A DNA stretch of 64,000 nt from JAGVPT01 sp963827085 (GCA_963827085.1 CAWGZY010000006.1:5358-69357), one strand, 5' to 3'; positions 1 to 9,198 are shown, numbered from the stretch's first letter. The notes: generated from the sequence alone by a model not told the origin. Translations and numbers: made by a program.

Positions 1-791
1 AAGGGCTCGTAAAACTTGAGAGCGTTAATGAATATGTCATTCTTTGTGGGCTGTTGGGCGCGATCGTCTGGAATCTCATCACGTGGTACTCCGGCCTTCC
101 ATCAAGTTCATCGCACGCTCTCATGGGGGGATACGCCGGCGCCGCTATTGCTCATGCCGGCTTCGGCTCAATTCTGTACAGCGGTTGGACGATGACACTT
201 ATTTTCATCGTGCTCGCGCCCCTGATTGGAATGTTGATCGCCTTCGTTCTGATGGTTATTCTTATGTGGATCTTCAACAAAAAACCATCGTCAAAGATCA
301 ATCGCCTCTTTCGTCGGCTTCAATTGTTGTCTGCAGCGCTCTATAGTTTAGGCCATGGCACCAACGACGCGCAGAAAACAATGGGTGTCATTACCGGGTT
401 GCTTGTGTCAGCCGGATACTTAGCAACATTTCACGTTCCATTTTGGGTAATCATATGTTCGCACATAGCGATTGCTACAGGAACATTATTCGGCGGATGG
501 AGAATTGTGAAAACCATGGGACAAAAGGTGACCAAGCTGAAACCGGCCGACGGATTCTGCGCCGAGACAGCCGGGGGAATTACTCTGCTTGCAACGGCAT
601 TCGGAGGCATCAGCGTGAGCACGACCCACACGATCACGGGAGCCATTATGGGAGTCGGCGCGACAAAAAGATTGTCCGCCGTTCGGTGGGGAGTTGCGGG
701 GAGAATTGTAATAGCGTGGATACTAACGATCCCGCTTTCTGCTGCAGTTTCCGCCCTGACGTACTTGATTCTTTCCCCCTTGTTCCGGTAA
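1..791 (+). CDS. PiT family inorganic phosphate transporter, C-terminal part
   Basis: Integral membrane phosphate permease of the PiT family, which couples phosphate uptake to protons or sodium. The reading frame is open through the left edge, so the 5' part lies outside the window; the methionine or TTG codons inside are not the start. Visible are the family signatures GLPSSSSHALMGG (about 17 residues after the edge-proximal SVNEYV) and, near the C terminus, GGISVSTTHTITGAIMGVG, the duplicated PiT motif, plus GHGTNDAQKTMG. About seven hydrophobic segments remain. No PhoU-like partner is visible in the window. The family call is secure; the coupling ion cannot be told. Confidence 0.93.
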   Translation, partial: GLVKLESVNEYVILCGLLGAIVWNLITWYSGLPSSSSHALMGGYAGAAIAHAGFGSILYSGWTMTLIFIVLAPLIGMLIAFVLMVILMWIFNKKPSSKINRLFRRLQLLSAALYSLGHGTNDAQKTMGVITGLLVSAGYLATFHVPFWVIICSHIAIATGTLFGGWRIVKTMGQKVTKLKPADGFCAETAGGITLLATAFGGISVSTTHTITGAIMGVGATKRLSAVRWGVAGRIVIAWILTIPLSAAVSALTYLILSPLFR

Positions 792-844
792 GAAAAATCC
801 TGTTGGGAATACCAAGAGGGTTCTCAAATCCCGCATTACTCAAG

Positions 845-1147
845 TTAGCTTTGCGAAACAACTTCAGGCTGCTGCGCTGACAGAGAGGAAGCAGTTTCCG
901 TTTTCTTCTTTCGGTAGATAATCCCTATCGGGATGATAATGCAATACCCGACGAGAAGCAGTATCGGCGCAACGGTCAATGCCATAAAACCATCCCACGG
1001 TTCCATCCCAAGCGCAATATAGCCTAGTACAACAACTACAACGCCGGCAACCAGAATTTTGTAATTGACCGCCTCGAGCGGAAGAATTTCAATTTTCTTG
1101 GCTTTTCGTTTCGCAGGTTTCTCTTTTTCTTTGCTTGCCTTAGCCAT
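845..1147 (-). CDS. DUF3098 family small membrane protein
   Basis: A 100-residue protein starting MAKASKEKEK. A Lys-rich N terminus (residues 1-23) is followed by LPLEAVNYKILVAG and two strong hydrophobic segments (about 32-52 and 59-80) ending in a basic YRKKK tail. This pattern matches DUF3098, a family common in Bacteroidota and often near cell-division genes, with unknown function. I chose the ATG at 1147 rather than longer upstream frames because the extension runs through a terminator hairpin at 1181-1217. It lies downstream of the terminator of the long glycosidase gene, so it is probably transcribed separately. Confidence 0.72.
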   Translation of the reverse strand: MAKASKEKEKPAKRKAKKIEILPLEAVNYKILVAGVVVVVLGYIALGMEPWDGFMALTVAPILLLVGYCIIIPIGIIYRKKKTETASSLSAQQPEVVSQS

Positions 1148-1180
1148 CGCTTTGCCTCGTGTGACAAAATATAGATTAGT

Positions 1181-1217
1181 AAAAAAAAAGCCCGGCGTTG
1201 GGGGGGAACGCCAGGCT
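1181..1217 (-). terminator. Rho-independent terminator
   Basis: Read on the minus strand, an 11-bp near-perfect stem (AGCCTGGCGTT / AACGCCGGGCT) with a loop of seven C is followed by nine T. It ends the transcript of the glycosidase gene at 1378-5052. A second hairpin (1231-1260; GTGTGACGCT / AGCGTCGCAC, ten-base loop) sits directly upstream without its own T tract. Confidence 0.85.
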
Positions 1218-1377
1218 CGACCCTTTCTAGGTGCGACGCTCAGGGGAGGAAGCGTCACACAGGTCTGATACAAATATAAGAGAAAAAATTGAAAAGTCAA
1301 TAATAAAAAGCATAAAAAAGTTATCTGCGTACTCGCCACTTTTCATGGTATCGAAATCCTCGCCCGTGTTCGATATC

Positions 1378-4300
1378 TCATGATTCTTCCAGCAACAAAT
1401 TTTTTCGTAACTTTTCGATATCATATTCAGACCGATCCGAAAGTCTCTCAATTTCATTTATGAAAAAGATTTTCTGCGATGCCTTAAGTGCGTTCGTCCG
1501 CTCAGAACCGTCGTCTATCTTCCAATCATGAATGAGCGAGACTAAAAACAACCAATGCATCATATCGGCAAAGCATTCTTTGTTATAGAACCATGTCTCA
1601 TTGTAAAAATTGACTTTAATAAACTCACGCACGTCATAATCGTCAAAAAGTTGTTCCATCCTTAAGAAACGATTATGTTCATCCGCATCGGTGAGAATGC
1701 TCCGATGCTTTGTCATGATACGCAAAAGACAAATATCGCGTTGGCTCTGCTCACGGCTCCTTCCAGCGGCCGAGAGTATTTTTCGAAAAGGTTTTTCAAG
1801 ATTCAACCTAGCGATCAAACCAACCCTCGCAGAAACGGTAGTCTCGGCCGGGTCAAAATAGGAAAGTTTGTCGGCAACAAGCCAGGCAAGCAAAAGCCCG
1901 CAATTGCCCGGCTGATGAAGCGTTCTATAAACTTTCGTTTTACGGAATTCACTTTCCCAGTCGCTCTTTTGACGTATAGCCTTCGTCTTTCGAACAGGTT
2001 GCAGAACTTGCCAGATAGTTGCAAGTGCTTCAATATCTCTTTCGAACATCTTCCCCATCGTTCCGACATCATTGTTCACATCGATATATTTTTTCACTTC
2101 GTTTGCAAATGCCGTGAAATGATGATGAACTGCATCAACGCGGGCTGCTGTGCCTTTAGGTTTGACGGCGCTCAAGCAGTGCATTGTCACAGCATGAATA
2201 TTGTCTTGTGAAAGGAGAAGTTTCATGGCGTCATGGATCGGTGCTTGCCGCATCTCGACGAGCGCTTGTCCAATACTCTGCACGCCGCCTCCATGAAGCT
2301 TGCGGGCGACGGCATGATACTCCCCCGTTTCATCGTAGATTTCTCTGAAATCCAGGAAAATCTGATATTCAAACGCCTTCAACTCCGCATACATCCCCCG
2401 ATCGTGAAGTTCTTTTCCGGACCGAATATATTCGAGACCGGACTTGTAGTCTTTGAACAAATAAAAATAATTATTCCCGGAGTTCAATGCTAAGGCTTGA
2501 CCAAGAGTCAGTTCTCGACTTTTCCTGTCTCCTTCTTCAGATGGCGCTGATTTCAATGCAGCCAATCTGATCCATCCCTGGCATTCCTGGAACTTATTGT
2601 GATAGAAAATCAGCGCCCGTTCGCCGCCGGACATATTTGAGTATGCAAAAACATTATGATTGACATGTCCTCGCGAATCGTGAAAATCATACAACTCGAA
2701 ATTTGCGACGTCGCTGAAAAGGTGCCTCCTCTTCATGATGGGAAACACTTCATGTTCATGCCGCAAAACCAACTGGCCATCCGGGAACTCATCGTAGTAT
2801 GCGCGTTTATATTCCATCCCGTATTTTTCCGTGTACCCTTCGATCTGCCCGTGGCCGAACATTGGGAGTCCCGGAAGGGTCACCATCATCAACGCAACGC
2901 CGAAATACTTATCATCTTTCCCAAACTGCGCGATCGCAGTCTGCTCGTCCGGGTTACTCATGAAATTGACATACCTCTTCAGAATTTCCGGGTTAAACAC
3001 CAATGTATTCTTGATGAGTTGATGGTACTTTTCATTTTCTTCCTTCATCAGCATGTGCATAAACGCACTGTTGTACACGCGGTGCATCCCCAGCGTGCGG
3101 ACAAAATATCCTTCCATCAACCAAAACGCTTCGGCCAGCAGCAAAGTGCTCGGCATGTACTGGTTTATCCTGTCGACAACATCCCGCCAAAATTCGCTCG
3201 GGAATAATTTGTCGAATTCTTCTTTACTCAACGCGTGGTCTGCTCGAGAGGGGATGTCCCCTCCCGTTCCCGGCTGAGGATACCAGAGCCGTTGAAAATG
3301 CTTTTTCGTCAGAGTCATTGCCGCGTCGAATCTGATGATCGAGAACTTTCGGGCTACGTGAAAAATTGTCTGAATGACCGCTTCCCGCACATCTGCACGA
3401 AGCAGGTCCAATTGGGCAGTATCGTTCCATGGCATATTTGTCCCGTCATTCCCGTGATACACGTACGTCGTCTTTCCGGTCCTGTTGTCGATCCGTTGAA
3501 AGACTACGGCAGCATCTTTTTTCGACCAATAGCCATCCTCGATGCGAAGCTGGACGTCCTGGTTCTCCGATAGGTCTCCCCCCGAAAACCGATAATTCGG
3601 GAAAGGACAATACTCCGATTGGACAAAATATTCAGGATGTTCCACAATCCATTTTGAATAAATGCCCATATGGTTCGGCACCATGTCTCCTGCAAGGCGG
3701 ATTCCCCGCTGCCATGCACGGCTGCTCAAATTTTGGAACGCCTCTTCGCCGCCGATGTCGCGGGCAATCTCATATTCATACAGGGAGTACGCGGACGGCA
3801 CCGCTTCAGGATTTCCCGTCCACTGCTTTATTTTTCTCGACGCATTACTTCGTTCCCATAAACCGATGAGCCACAATCCGGTAAAATTCCACCTTGCCAG
3901 CTGATCCAATTCTTCGTCTGGAATCTCGTTCAACTTGACAATGGAGCGGTGATATTTTTTTGAAAGTTGGTCCAGCCACACGTACGTATTCTTTGCCAGA
4001 AGAACAACCTTGGGCATCCACTCCAAATCCGTCGTAAAGCGTTCAGCTTCAAAAGATCCGTATGAATGATGCCCCGATGACCCCGCGGCGTCATACGAAG
4101 GAACAACAGCAAAGGAACCGCCGCCGAATACAACTTTATTTTCTTCCTGAAGCAGGTCCAGGCCTCCCATAATTCTGTCTAAGAATTTTGACGAAAGGAG
4201 CATTCCCCATTTTGATTTGATATACCCCAGCTGAGCCTCAAGACTGTCAGGATGGGCGAGAATTGGGGCGCGCAGCAGGTCGAAAATAAATTGATTTTCA

Positions 4301-5052
4301 GGCCCAAACGTCTTTTCCGTCCTAAAAAATTGTTCCAGCACGTTGATAAGCGCCGGGTACTTCGTTTTCGCTGAAAGCGATTTGTCGGAAAACAACTCGT
4401 CGAACTTTGCGGCGGCGGGATTGAAATTGGTCAGATACAACAGTATTAATTCTTCAATCGTAATGTGCTGGTTTGACCTTCCCTCGGTTGTTCCTGCCAG
4501 GTATTCTGCGGCCGGTGATTCCTTTTTATAGATGCTGAGCGGTGGAAAGAGGGCAACGAAAGAGTCAATTGTCGTTTGGAGTTCATTCTTCCCGAGATTG
4601 ATGTTGAGATAACTCTGCGCACGTCCAAAAACGCCCGGATTCGCAGTCTCTTCATACACTCGAAGGATGTAATGGTATATCTCATCGATCAACCCTAGCG
4701 CGTTCAACTGCCCGGCCTTCACTCCCTTCTCCGGAAACCGGACAAGGTCGCGCACGTCGTTCAGTTTCTTTGCGAACACTCTCGCGGCATGAAAATTCGG
4801 AAAGATGACATTGCCGTTGACAGAAAAAAGAGATTGGTCAAATTTATATTTATCTCTTACATCCGCAAGGATGTGAAATTCACATTGTGGAGTGACGTTG
4901 TCGGCACTGCGTTGGAGTGATGGAAAGGAGGTGCATCGGATGAACAGCGGAGCAACGTTCATGTGGTAAGATCTTGGAATTTGGCCGGTTGATGGCATCA
5001 TTGCGCGTTCAGCATCTCCTGCACATGTTGATAATACGCATTTTCCCGGCAT
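1378..5052 (-). CDS. Long GH13-like alpha-amylase family glycosidase
   Basis: Very large (up to 1224 aa) protein with a GH13 TIM-barrel core embedded between long extra domains. Catalytic signatures are visible: region I GDMVPNHMG (D456, N460, H461), region II IIRFDAAMT (R574, nucleophile D576), region III LLLAEAFW (acid/base E641) and region IV FMSNPDEQT (D702). Region IV normally reads N-H-D; here the His is Pro. About 340 residues precede the barrel and about 450 follow, both without a domain I recognise. No signal peptide is evident, so it is probably cytoplasmic and acts on glycogen-like or maltodextrin substrates (inference). Start uncertain: ATGs at 5052, 4998 and 4959 are possible; homology-like sequence begins near residue 57. 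It ends at a strong terminator. Confidence 0.85.
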   Translation of the reverse strand: MPGKCVLSTCAGDAERAMMPSTGQIPRSYHMNVAPLFIRCTSFPSLQRSADNVTPQCEFHILADVRDKYKFDQSLFSVNGNVIFPNFHAARVFAKKLNDVRDLVRFPEKGVKAGQLNALGLIDEIYHYILRVYEETANPGVFGRAQSYLNINLGKNELQTTIDSFVALFPPLSIYKKESPAAEYLAGTTEGRSNQHITIEELILLYLTNFNPAAAKFDELFSDKSLSAKTKYPALINVLEQFFRTEKTFGPENQFIFDLLRAPILAHPDSLEAQLGYIKSKWGMLLSSKFLDRIMGGLDLLQEENKVVFGGGSFAVVPSYDAAGSSGHHSYGSFEAERFTTDLEWMPKVVLLAKNTYVWLDQLSKKYHRSIVKLNEIPDEELDQLARWNFTGLWLIGLWERSNASRKIKQWTGNPEAVPSAYSLYEYEIARDIGGEEAFQNLSSRAWQRGIRLAGDMVPNHMGIYSKWIVEHPEYFVQSEYCPFPNYRFSGGDLSENQDVQLRIEDGYWSKKDAAVVFQRIDNRTGKTTYVYHGNDGTNMPWNDTAQLDLLRADVREAVIQTIFHVARKFSIIRFDAAMTLTKKHFQRLWYPQPGTGGDIPSRADHALSKEEFDKLFPSEFWRDVVDRINQYMPSTLLLAEAFWLMEGYFVRTLGMHRVYNSAFMHMLMKEENEKYHQLIKNTLVFNPEILKRYVNFMSNPDEQTAIAQFGKDDKYFGVALMMVTLPGLPMFGHGQIEGYTEKYGMEYKRAYYDEFPDGQLVLRHEHEVFPIMKRRHLFSDVANFELYDFHDSRGHVNHNVFAYSNMSGGERALIFYHNKFQECQGWIRLAALKSAPSEEGDRKSRELTLGQALALNSGNNYFYLFKDYKSGLEYIRSGKELHDRGMYAELKAFEYQIFLDFREIYDETGEYHAVARKLHGGGVQSIGQALVEMRQAPIHDAMKLLLSQDNIHAVTMHCLSAVKPKGTAARVDAVHHHFTAFANEVKKYIDVNNDVGTMGKMFERDIEALATIWQVLQPVRKTKAIRQKSDWESEFRKTKVYRTLHQPGNCGLLLAWLVADKLSYFDPAETTVSARVGLIARLNLEKPFRKILSAAGRSREQSQRDICLLRIMTKHRSILTDADEHNRFLRMEQLFDDYDVREFIKVNFYNETWFYNKECFADMMHWLFLVSLIHDWKIDDGSERTNALKASQKIFFINEIERLSDRSEYDIEKLRKNLLLEES

Positions 5053-5067
5053 ACTTCAAATCCATTC

Positions 5068-7356
5068 TTACATGAACTCCAGTTCCAATGTAGCCTCGGC
5101 GTTCCGCGCCGCACTGCGGGGCTTCTTCTGATTGATATTGAATTGTTTTTCAAGCGCCTCGAAAGAATAGCCGAAGGGTTCCAATAAGGTTGCCGCTGCT
5201 TTCAGCGCAAATTCGGTATAGATTTCAACGTCGTAACCGTCTTCGAACGCGTATAACGCAAGCGGTTTTGCTTTTTCCGGCTTGTGTTTGCCCGACTGAT
5301 CGAGAATGATAAACTCGATCGATTCGCCGGCAGAGAGATGAACGCCCATGCTTTCCACAAGCTTTGAGACAACAGCACTGATGCTGTTGTTCGTGTATTC
5401 TTCCGCTTCCTTGGTGATGCGGCGCCGTAGCACAAGCTCCATCGGATTCGCTTTTCCGCTGCGCAATAGTGAAACAGACTCACGGACAGTTTCAAGCAAA
5501 TCGGGGAGCATCGTGCGCAGTTCCTCCACCCTTTTCGCCCCCCCCATCTTCTCCAGCATCGCCGCCTGCATCGCTTTGATAAATTTCGGCGTGTCGTGCC
5601 GGCGCGATTCGATGCCGCGCATTTTCATCTCTCCCGTCTGATACCATCCCACGTAGCGGTTGGCGGTTGTGATCTCCGGGTCCTGTTTCGACGCCGGAAA
5701 GAGTATCCAGTTATAGATACCTTCGAGCGAAATATCGATACCGACACGTTCTGCGATCGTTTGACAAAGTGATTGGTAATCCTTTTCCGTCGCCCCTTTT
5801 TTCTTCAGCCACATACAATCGATGATGGCATGAAGCATCTCAAAACCGTTTGTTTCTGCAATCTCTTTTGCCTCAAGGATCGCATTGCGGGAAAAGGCAT
5901 TAACCGATTCGTGCGCTTCGATTTTTCCAAACCGGGCATTTTTGTAACCGAGATACCCGAAACAGCTCACCAGCATCCACTTGAGCGCGCTTTGTCTTCC
6001 ATCGTACCGCCGGAAAAGGGCTTCGTCCTTTCCTTTGTATTTCTTCTTCATCAATTTATAGTATGAACGCTTCTTCACAACGGTGCGGAGCGTTGCGGGA
6101 ATGATGCCCTCCCGTTTTTCGCAGATCGTGTATTCGAGTTCCGGCACTTTCGTATTTTTGCAGCAGCGGCAATTCACCGTCTCCGGCGAAACATTCTTCT
6201 CCACCATGATAGTAGGATACATCGAGACGAAATCGAGCTCGGCGACATCCTCGTGAAAGCCGAGCGGCGGGTTGAAAATGAGTCCCCCCCGATCCGCGAG
6301 CAGCAGCGTTGCCGCAGATTTAAATTCCTCCGGCTCACGTTTCTTCGAAGGGATCAAAACATTATTCTGATATGCCCATGAAAGCTGCAGCGACGACATC
6401 GACGTGCCGATGCTTGCCCGCCCTTGCCGCTGCGCCGGTATTTGTGTCAACCGGGCCATTTCGAACAATCCGTCCAATTCCGCTTCCGTGACCGTGAAAG
6501 AATTCTTCGCGTCGATATGCCAGCGTCCGGCAAGCTCGAACGCGCCATCTTTATGAACAATTTTCCCGTACTGAAAAAAACTCGACTCCTTCGTCGTCAT
6601 ATATCCCGCTGTGTGATCGCGGTTGAGCAATGAGGGAATTCTGTGCTGCTGTGAAAGCGCTGCGATCGTCGGCATGAGGGATGAGTCGCCGTATTCAGTG
6701 AGAAGGATATCAGGGTCGCAGCGATGCAGATGCCAGTTAAGCGCCTCAAGCATTTCAACGGGATGCTGCTGCTCAAGTGCGTATATCGTGCCGTCGTACG
6801 AAATTTCGATCTGGAAATTGTTCTGATATTTTGGAGGGACAAAATCGTTTGCATTGCGAATCGACATGATCGAGAACGGCGGCAACGTATACTCCAGCGC
6901 ATCGCCGGAATCGTTAACCTCCCACCGAATCAACTCTCCCTTGTCATCAATTTCGTAGTTGCCAAGTGCCAGCGGAAAAAGCTTCGTTTCATACAAAAAC
7001 AATTGAGAGACAAGAATGTCGGAATTATAGAACGCGAAATGAGGGAAGAACCGTTCGAAATACCACACCGCTTCCTTGAAACGCGTCGTATCGTGAACGT
7101 AGATCTGTACCACATCCCATGTATCGCCGGAATAGATTTCTTTTCGCATTGCACGCCCCAGCGACACTTCGACCGGAGAGCGGGCACTGAGCGCCGCAAC
7201 GCGCCTGGTGTCGGAATCGTTCACATGAAGAAAAAACGACGGACGATACCTGCGGAAACAGCAATGCTTTATCCCGTTGCGGTCGATGAACCACAACGTG
7301 ATCCCTTTCGCCGAGGGGTACACGTCGAAAAGCCAGCCGTTTACAATGCTGTGCAT
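5068..7356 (-). CDS. Family-B DNA polymerase with altered catalytic motifs
   Basis: 762 aa with the order of a B-family polymerase: N-terminal domain, an exonuclease-like region (about 178-300), then palm/fingers. Motif A is intact (LDFVSMYPTIM, D375). Motif B, normally K-x6-NSxYG, reads KWMLVSCFGYLG (K459, S464), so Asn and Tyr are replaced. Motif C, normally YxDTDS, reads AIIDCMWL: D513 is kept but the second, metal-binding Asp is Met515. The exonuclease acidic residues also look degenerate (FQIEIS where DIE is usual). Later MRGIESRRHDTPKF matches the thumb motif, so the fold is complete. Either catalytically weakened or a structural subunit. It is the third gene of the DUF72 / RecA-like / small protein / polymerase run; only 8 nt separate it from the small gene. 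Confidence 0.85.
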   Translation of the reverse strand: MHSIVNGWLFDVYPSAKGITLWFIDRNGIKHCCFRRYRPSFFLHVNDSDTRRVAALSARSPVEVSLGRAMRKEIYSGDTWDVVQIYVHDTTRFKEAVWYFERFFPHFAFYNSDILVSQLFLYETKLFPLALGNYEIDDKGELIRWEVNDSGDALEYTLPPFSIMSIRNANDFVPPKYQNNFQIEISYDGTIYALEQQHPVEMLEALNWHLHRCDPDILLTEYGDSSLMPTIAALSQQHRIPSLLNRDHTAGYMTTKESSFFQYGKIVHKDGAFELAGRWHIDAKNSFTVTEAELDGLFEMARLTQIPAQRQGRASIGTSMSSLQLSWAYQNNVLIPSKKREPEEFKSAATLLLADRGGLIFNPPLGFHEDVAELDFVSMYPTIMVEKNVSPETVNCRCCKNTKVPELEYTICEKREGIIPATLRTVVKKRSYYKLMKKKYKGKDEALFRRYDGRQSALKWMLVSCFGYLGYKNARFGKIEAHESVNAFSRNAILEAKEIAETNGFEMLHAIIDCMWLKKKGATEKDYQSLCQTIAERVGIDISLEGIYNWILFPASKQDPEITTANRYVGWYQTGEMKMRGIESRRHDTPKFIKAMQAAMLEKMGGAKRVEELRTMLPDLLETVRESVSLLRSGKANPMELVLRRRITKEAEEYTNNSISAVVSKLVESMGVHLSAGESIEFIILDQSGKHKPEKAKPLALYAFEDGYDVEIYTEFALKAAATLLEPFGYSFEALEKQFNINQKKPRSAARNAEATLELEFM

Positions 7357-7364
7357 TTTGCTCC

Positions 7365-7646
7365 TTACTGACCGTCATGCGAAGCTGCGAGTCGTTCCTC
7401 CAGTTGAAGAATACGCTCGTGGAGACGTTTGATCAATTTACGCTGCTCGACGGCAATCGAGATGGCGATACTTTCGAAAGGAATGGTACGCATGGCGTAA
7501 AAATTCTCCGCCAAATGGAGCTTCGCCGAACGGAAGATATCGTCAAAAAGCTCCTGGTCGTCTTTTCGAAGCCCGCGGCGGTACTTTGACCAGCTTGCGA
7601 TTTCGCTGTCGATAATGTTCGTAAAGGTCGGCACCGTTCGTCCCAT
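7365..7646 (-). CDS. Small helical protein of the polymerase cassette
   Basis: 93 aa from MGRTVPTFTN, charged and predicted helical, with a C-terminal heptad-like stretch (LIKRLHERILQLEERLAA, residues 71-88) suited to a coiled coil. The start lies inside the 3' end of the RecA-like gene, in another frame, with an AAAGGAGT ribosome-binding site 8-9 nt upstream; the overlap is 104 nt. It ends 8 nt before the polymerase start, so the products are likely made together. I do not recognise the family. A bridging or loading subunit between the RecA-like protein and the polymerase is only a guess from position. Confidence 0.7.
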   Translation of the reverse strand: MGRTVPTFTNIIDSEIASWSKYRRGLRKDDQELFDDIFRSAKLHLAENFYAMRTIPFESIAISIAVEQRKLIKRLHERILQLEERLAASHDGQ

Positions 7647-8271
7647 CGTCGAGTACTCCTTTCTCAAGAAAAAGTTTCGGCACATCGTCGTCCAATTGCA
7701 AACGGTAAATAGTATCGACGCCTGCCTGTAATGTTGCAAATAACTCGTTCCGTTCTTTCGGCAGCACATTCAATTTTCTGGACACAAGGAGCACAGAAAT
7801 TCCCGCCGCTTTCATCTCCTGAAGCGCTCCGATAACACGGTGAAGGATCTGCCGCACTTCCCGCAATGGAGCCTGCTGGTCGTAGAAAGTATCGAGCAAG
7901 CCGAAGATCATGGCGGTACGTGAATTGATTGTGGCGAGAAATGACGGGAGCCGGTGAACGATAGCCTGCTCCATCTGATAACAGGTAAAGCCGCGTGAAA
8001 CGAAAATGCGATGGAGAAAATCGTCGATGTTCAGTTTCCTTTCCCGCGCAAACTGAGAAAGGAAATGAACATTGAACCTGTTGCAGCCGTCGACGACAGC
8101 AACGGAAGAACCGCCGGCTATTCCGTACGCGGCCATTTTCAGCGAGAGCAAGAAGATCGGTTTATCGCCGTATAAAAGATACGTCTTGCCTGGAGGCGCT
8201 GCAAAATGCTGCACCATTGTTTGATATGGAACCGGATAAACGGGTAGAGACACAACTGCGTCCATGGTCAT
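7543..8271 (-). CDS. RecA/RadA-like protein lacking a canonical Walker A
   Basis: 242 aa, resembling the RecA/Rad51-type core in layout: a strand-turn at GKTYLLYGDKPIF (about 28-40), where a GxxGxGKT loop would be expected but is missing, a strand at SVAVVDGCNRFN, and a Walker-B-like hydrophobic strand RTAMIFGLLDTFYD (118-131), then SVLLVSRKLN like a RadA/Rad51 sensor strand. The C-terminal 20 residues are very basic (RASKRRP), possibly for DNA contact. The ATG at 8271 overlaps the DUF72 stop as TAATG, arguing for coupled translation. It may be a non-hydrolysing paralogue comparable in role to ImuA; that is inference from neighbours and motif loss. Confidence 0.62.
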   Translation of the reverse strand: MTMDAVVSLPVYPVPYQTMVQHFAAPPGKTYLLYGDKPIFLLSLKMAAYGIAGGSSVAVVDGCNRFNVHFLSQFARERKLNIDDFLHRIFVSRGFTCYQMEQAIVHRLPSFLATINSRTAMIFGLLDTFYDQQAPLREVRQILHRVIGALQEMKAAGISVLLVSRKLNVLPKERNELFATLQAGVDTIYRLQLDDDVPKLFLEKGVLDDGTNGADLYEHYRQRNRKLVKVPPRASKRRPGAF

Positions 8272-9173
8272 TATGATGCTTGTGCAAAAAGAGGATATCT
8301 CGAGTCCAGCCATTCAGTATACCGGCAAAAGACGTCGGGCGCATTTACAAAATTGTCCGGCATGGAGACACGTTTTGCACCGTCAAGACGATGCTGAAGT
8401 TGAAGGGCATTAACCAAAGCGCTATCGACGACGTTATGAAACGCTACGAACGTTACGTCAGCGGCCGGCTGCACATTTTTGAGGCGTGAATAAAGATTAT
8501 CAAGATCCTTTTTGGTGTAAAAATAATTGGATCGATCGCCCAATTCGGGATGACCGGGAAAGCTTTTGTTGCGCCCCATCATACGAAAATATGCTGCGCC
8601 GTTCGATGCCTCAGCCGTGAACGGCATGTACTCCCCCATCGGCGGCAGATCAACATTGACAAGATGAAGCCCGCTCTCTTGCAACAAATCATACACTAAA
8701 CGACTATTCCATGAAGCATGCCTCACTTCGATAAACATACGATACGGATAGAATACTCTGCTAAACTGCTGGAGATATTTTCGATGCTCCGGCGTATTGA
8801 TGAAAGAATGCGGAAACTGCATCACGAGTCCGCCTAATTTTCCTGCTTCGGCAAGAGGTTCGAGGAGATTGCGGACAGAACGAACGTCGTCGTTCGTTGC
8901 ATTAAATGTATGTGTGAACCCTCGAAAAAGTTTCACCGTAAATATGAAGTTTTTATTCGCTGCAACATTCTCAAGCCAGCGCCGTGAATGCTCTGGAGCG
9001 AAAGCGGTGCTATAGAATGTCGCGTTGATCTCGACGTTGTCAAAAAGCCGACTGTAATGCTCCAGCTTGTGAAAGCCTTTTTTTATCTTCGGCGGATAAA
9101 AAATCTTATCAAATGCTCCAAACTCCCATCCTCCCAGTCCGACAATAACTTTTGACTGCTCAACGGCAACCAT
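8271..9173 (-). CDS. DUF72 (YecE-like) TIM-barrel protein
   Basis: 300 aa. The N terminus VIVGLGGWEFG followed by VEINATFYSTAFAPEH is the DUF72/YecE signature, and IEVRHASW and later conserved blocks fit a TIM-barrel of full length. The function of the family is unsettled; YecE-like proteins are often found next to DNA-repair or Fe-S genes. Start chosen at 9173 because AAGGAGG lies 5 nt upstream and would fall inside the coding part of the longer frame (ATG at 9191). First gene of the cassette leading to the polymerase; overlaps the next gene by one base. Confidence 0.88.
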   Translation of the reverse strand: MVAVEQSKVIVGLGGWEFGAFDKIFYPPKIKKGFHKLEHYSRLFDNVEINATFYSTAFAPEHSRRWLENVAANKNFIFTVKLFRGFTHTFNATNDDVRSVRNLLEPLAEAGKLGGLVMQFPHSFINTPEHRKYLQQFSRVFYPYRMFIEVRHASWNSRLVYDLLQESGLHLVNVDLPPMGEYMPFTAEASNGAAYFRMMGRNKSFPGHPELGDRSNYFYTKKDLDNLYSRLKNVQPAADVTFVAFHNVVDSALVNALQLQHRLDGAKRVSMPDNFVNAPDVFCRYTEWLDSRYPLFAQAS

Positions 9174-9198
9174 AGTAACCTCCTTCTGCAAGTAAGAT

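Noticed and set aside
1181..1260. Possible guanidine-II (mini-ykkC) riboswitch from two adjacent hairpins
   Set aside because: The loops lack the ACGR sequence that defines that class, and the downstream gene is not a transporter or guanidine gene; a terminator explains it.
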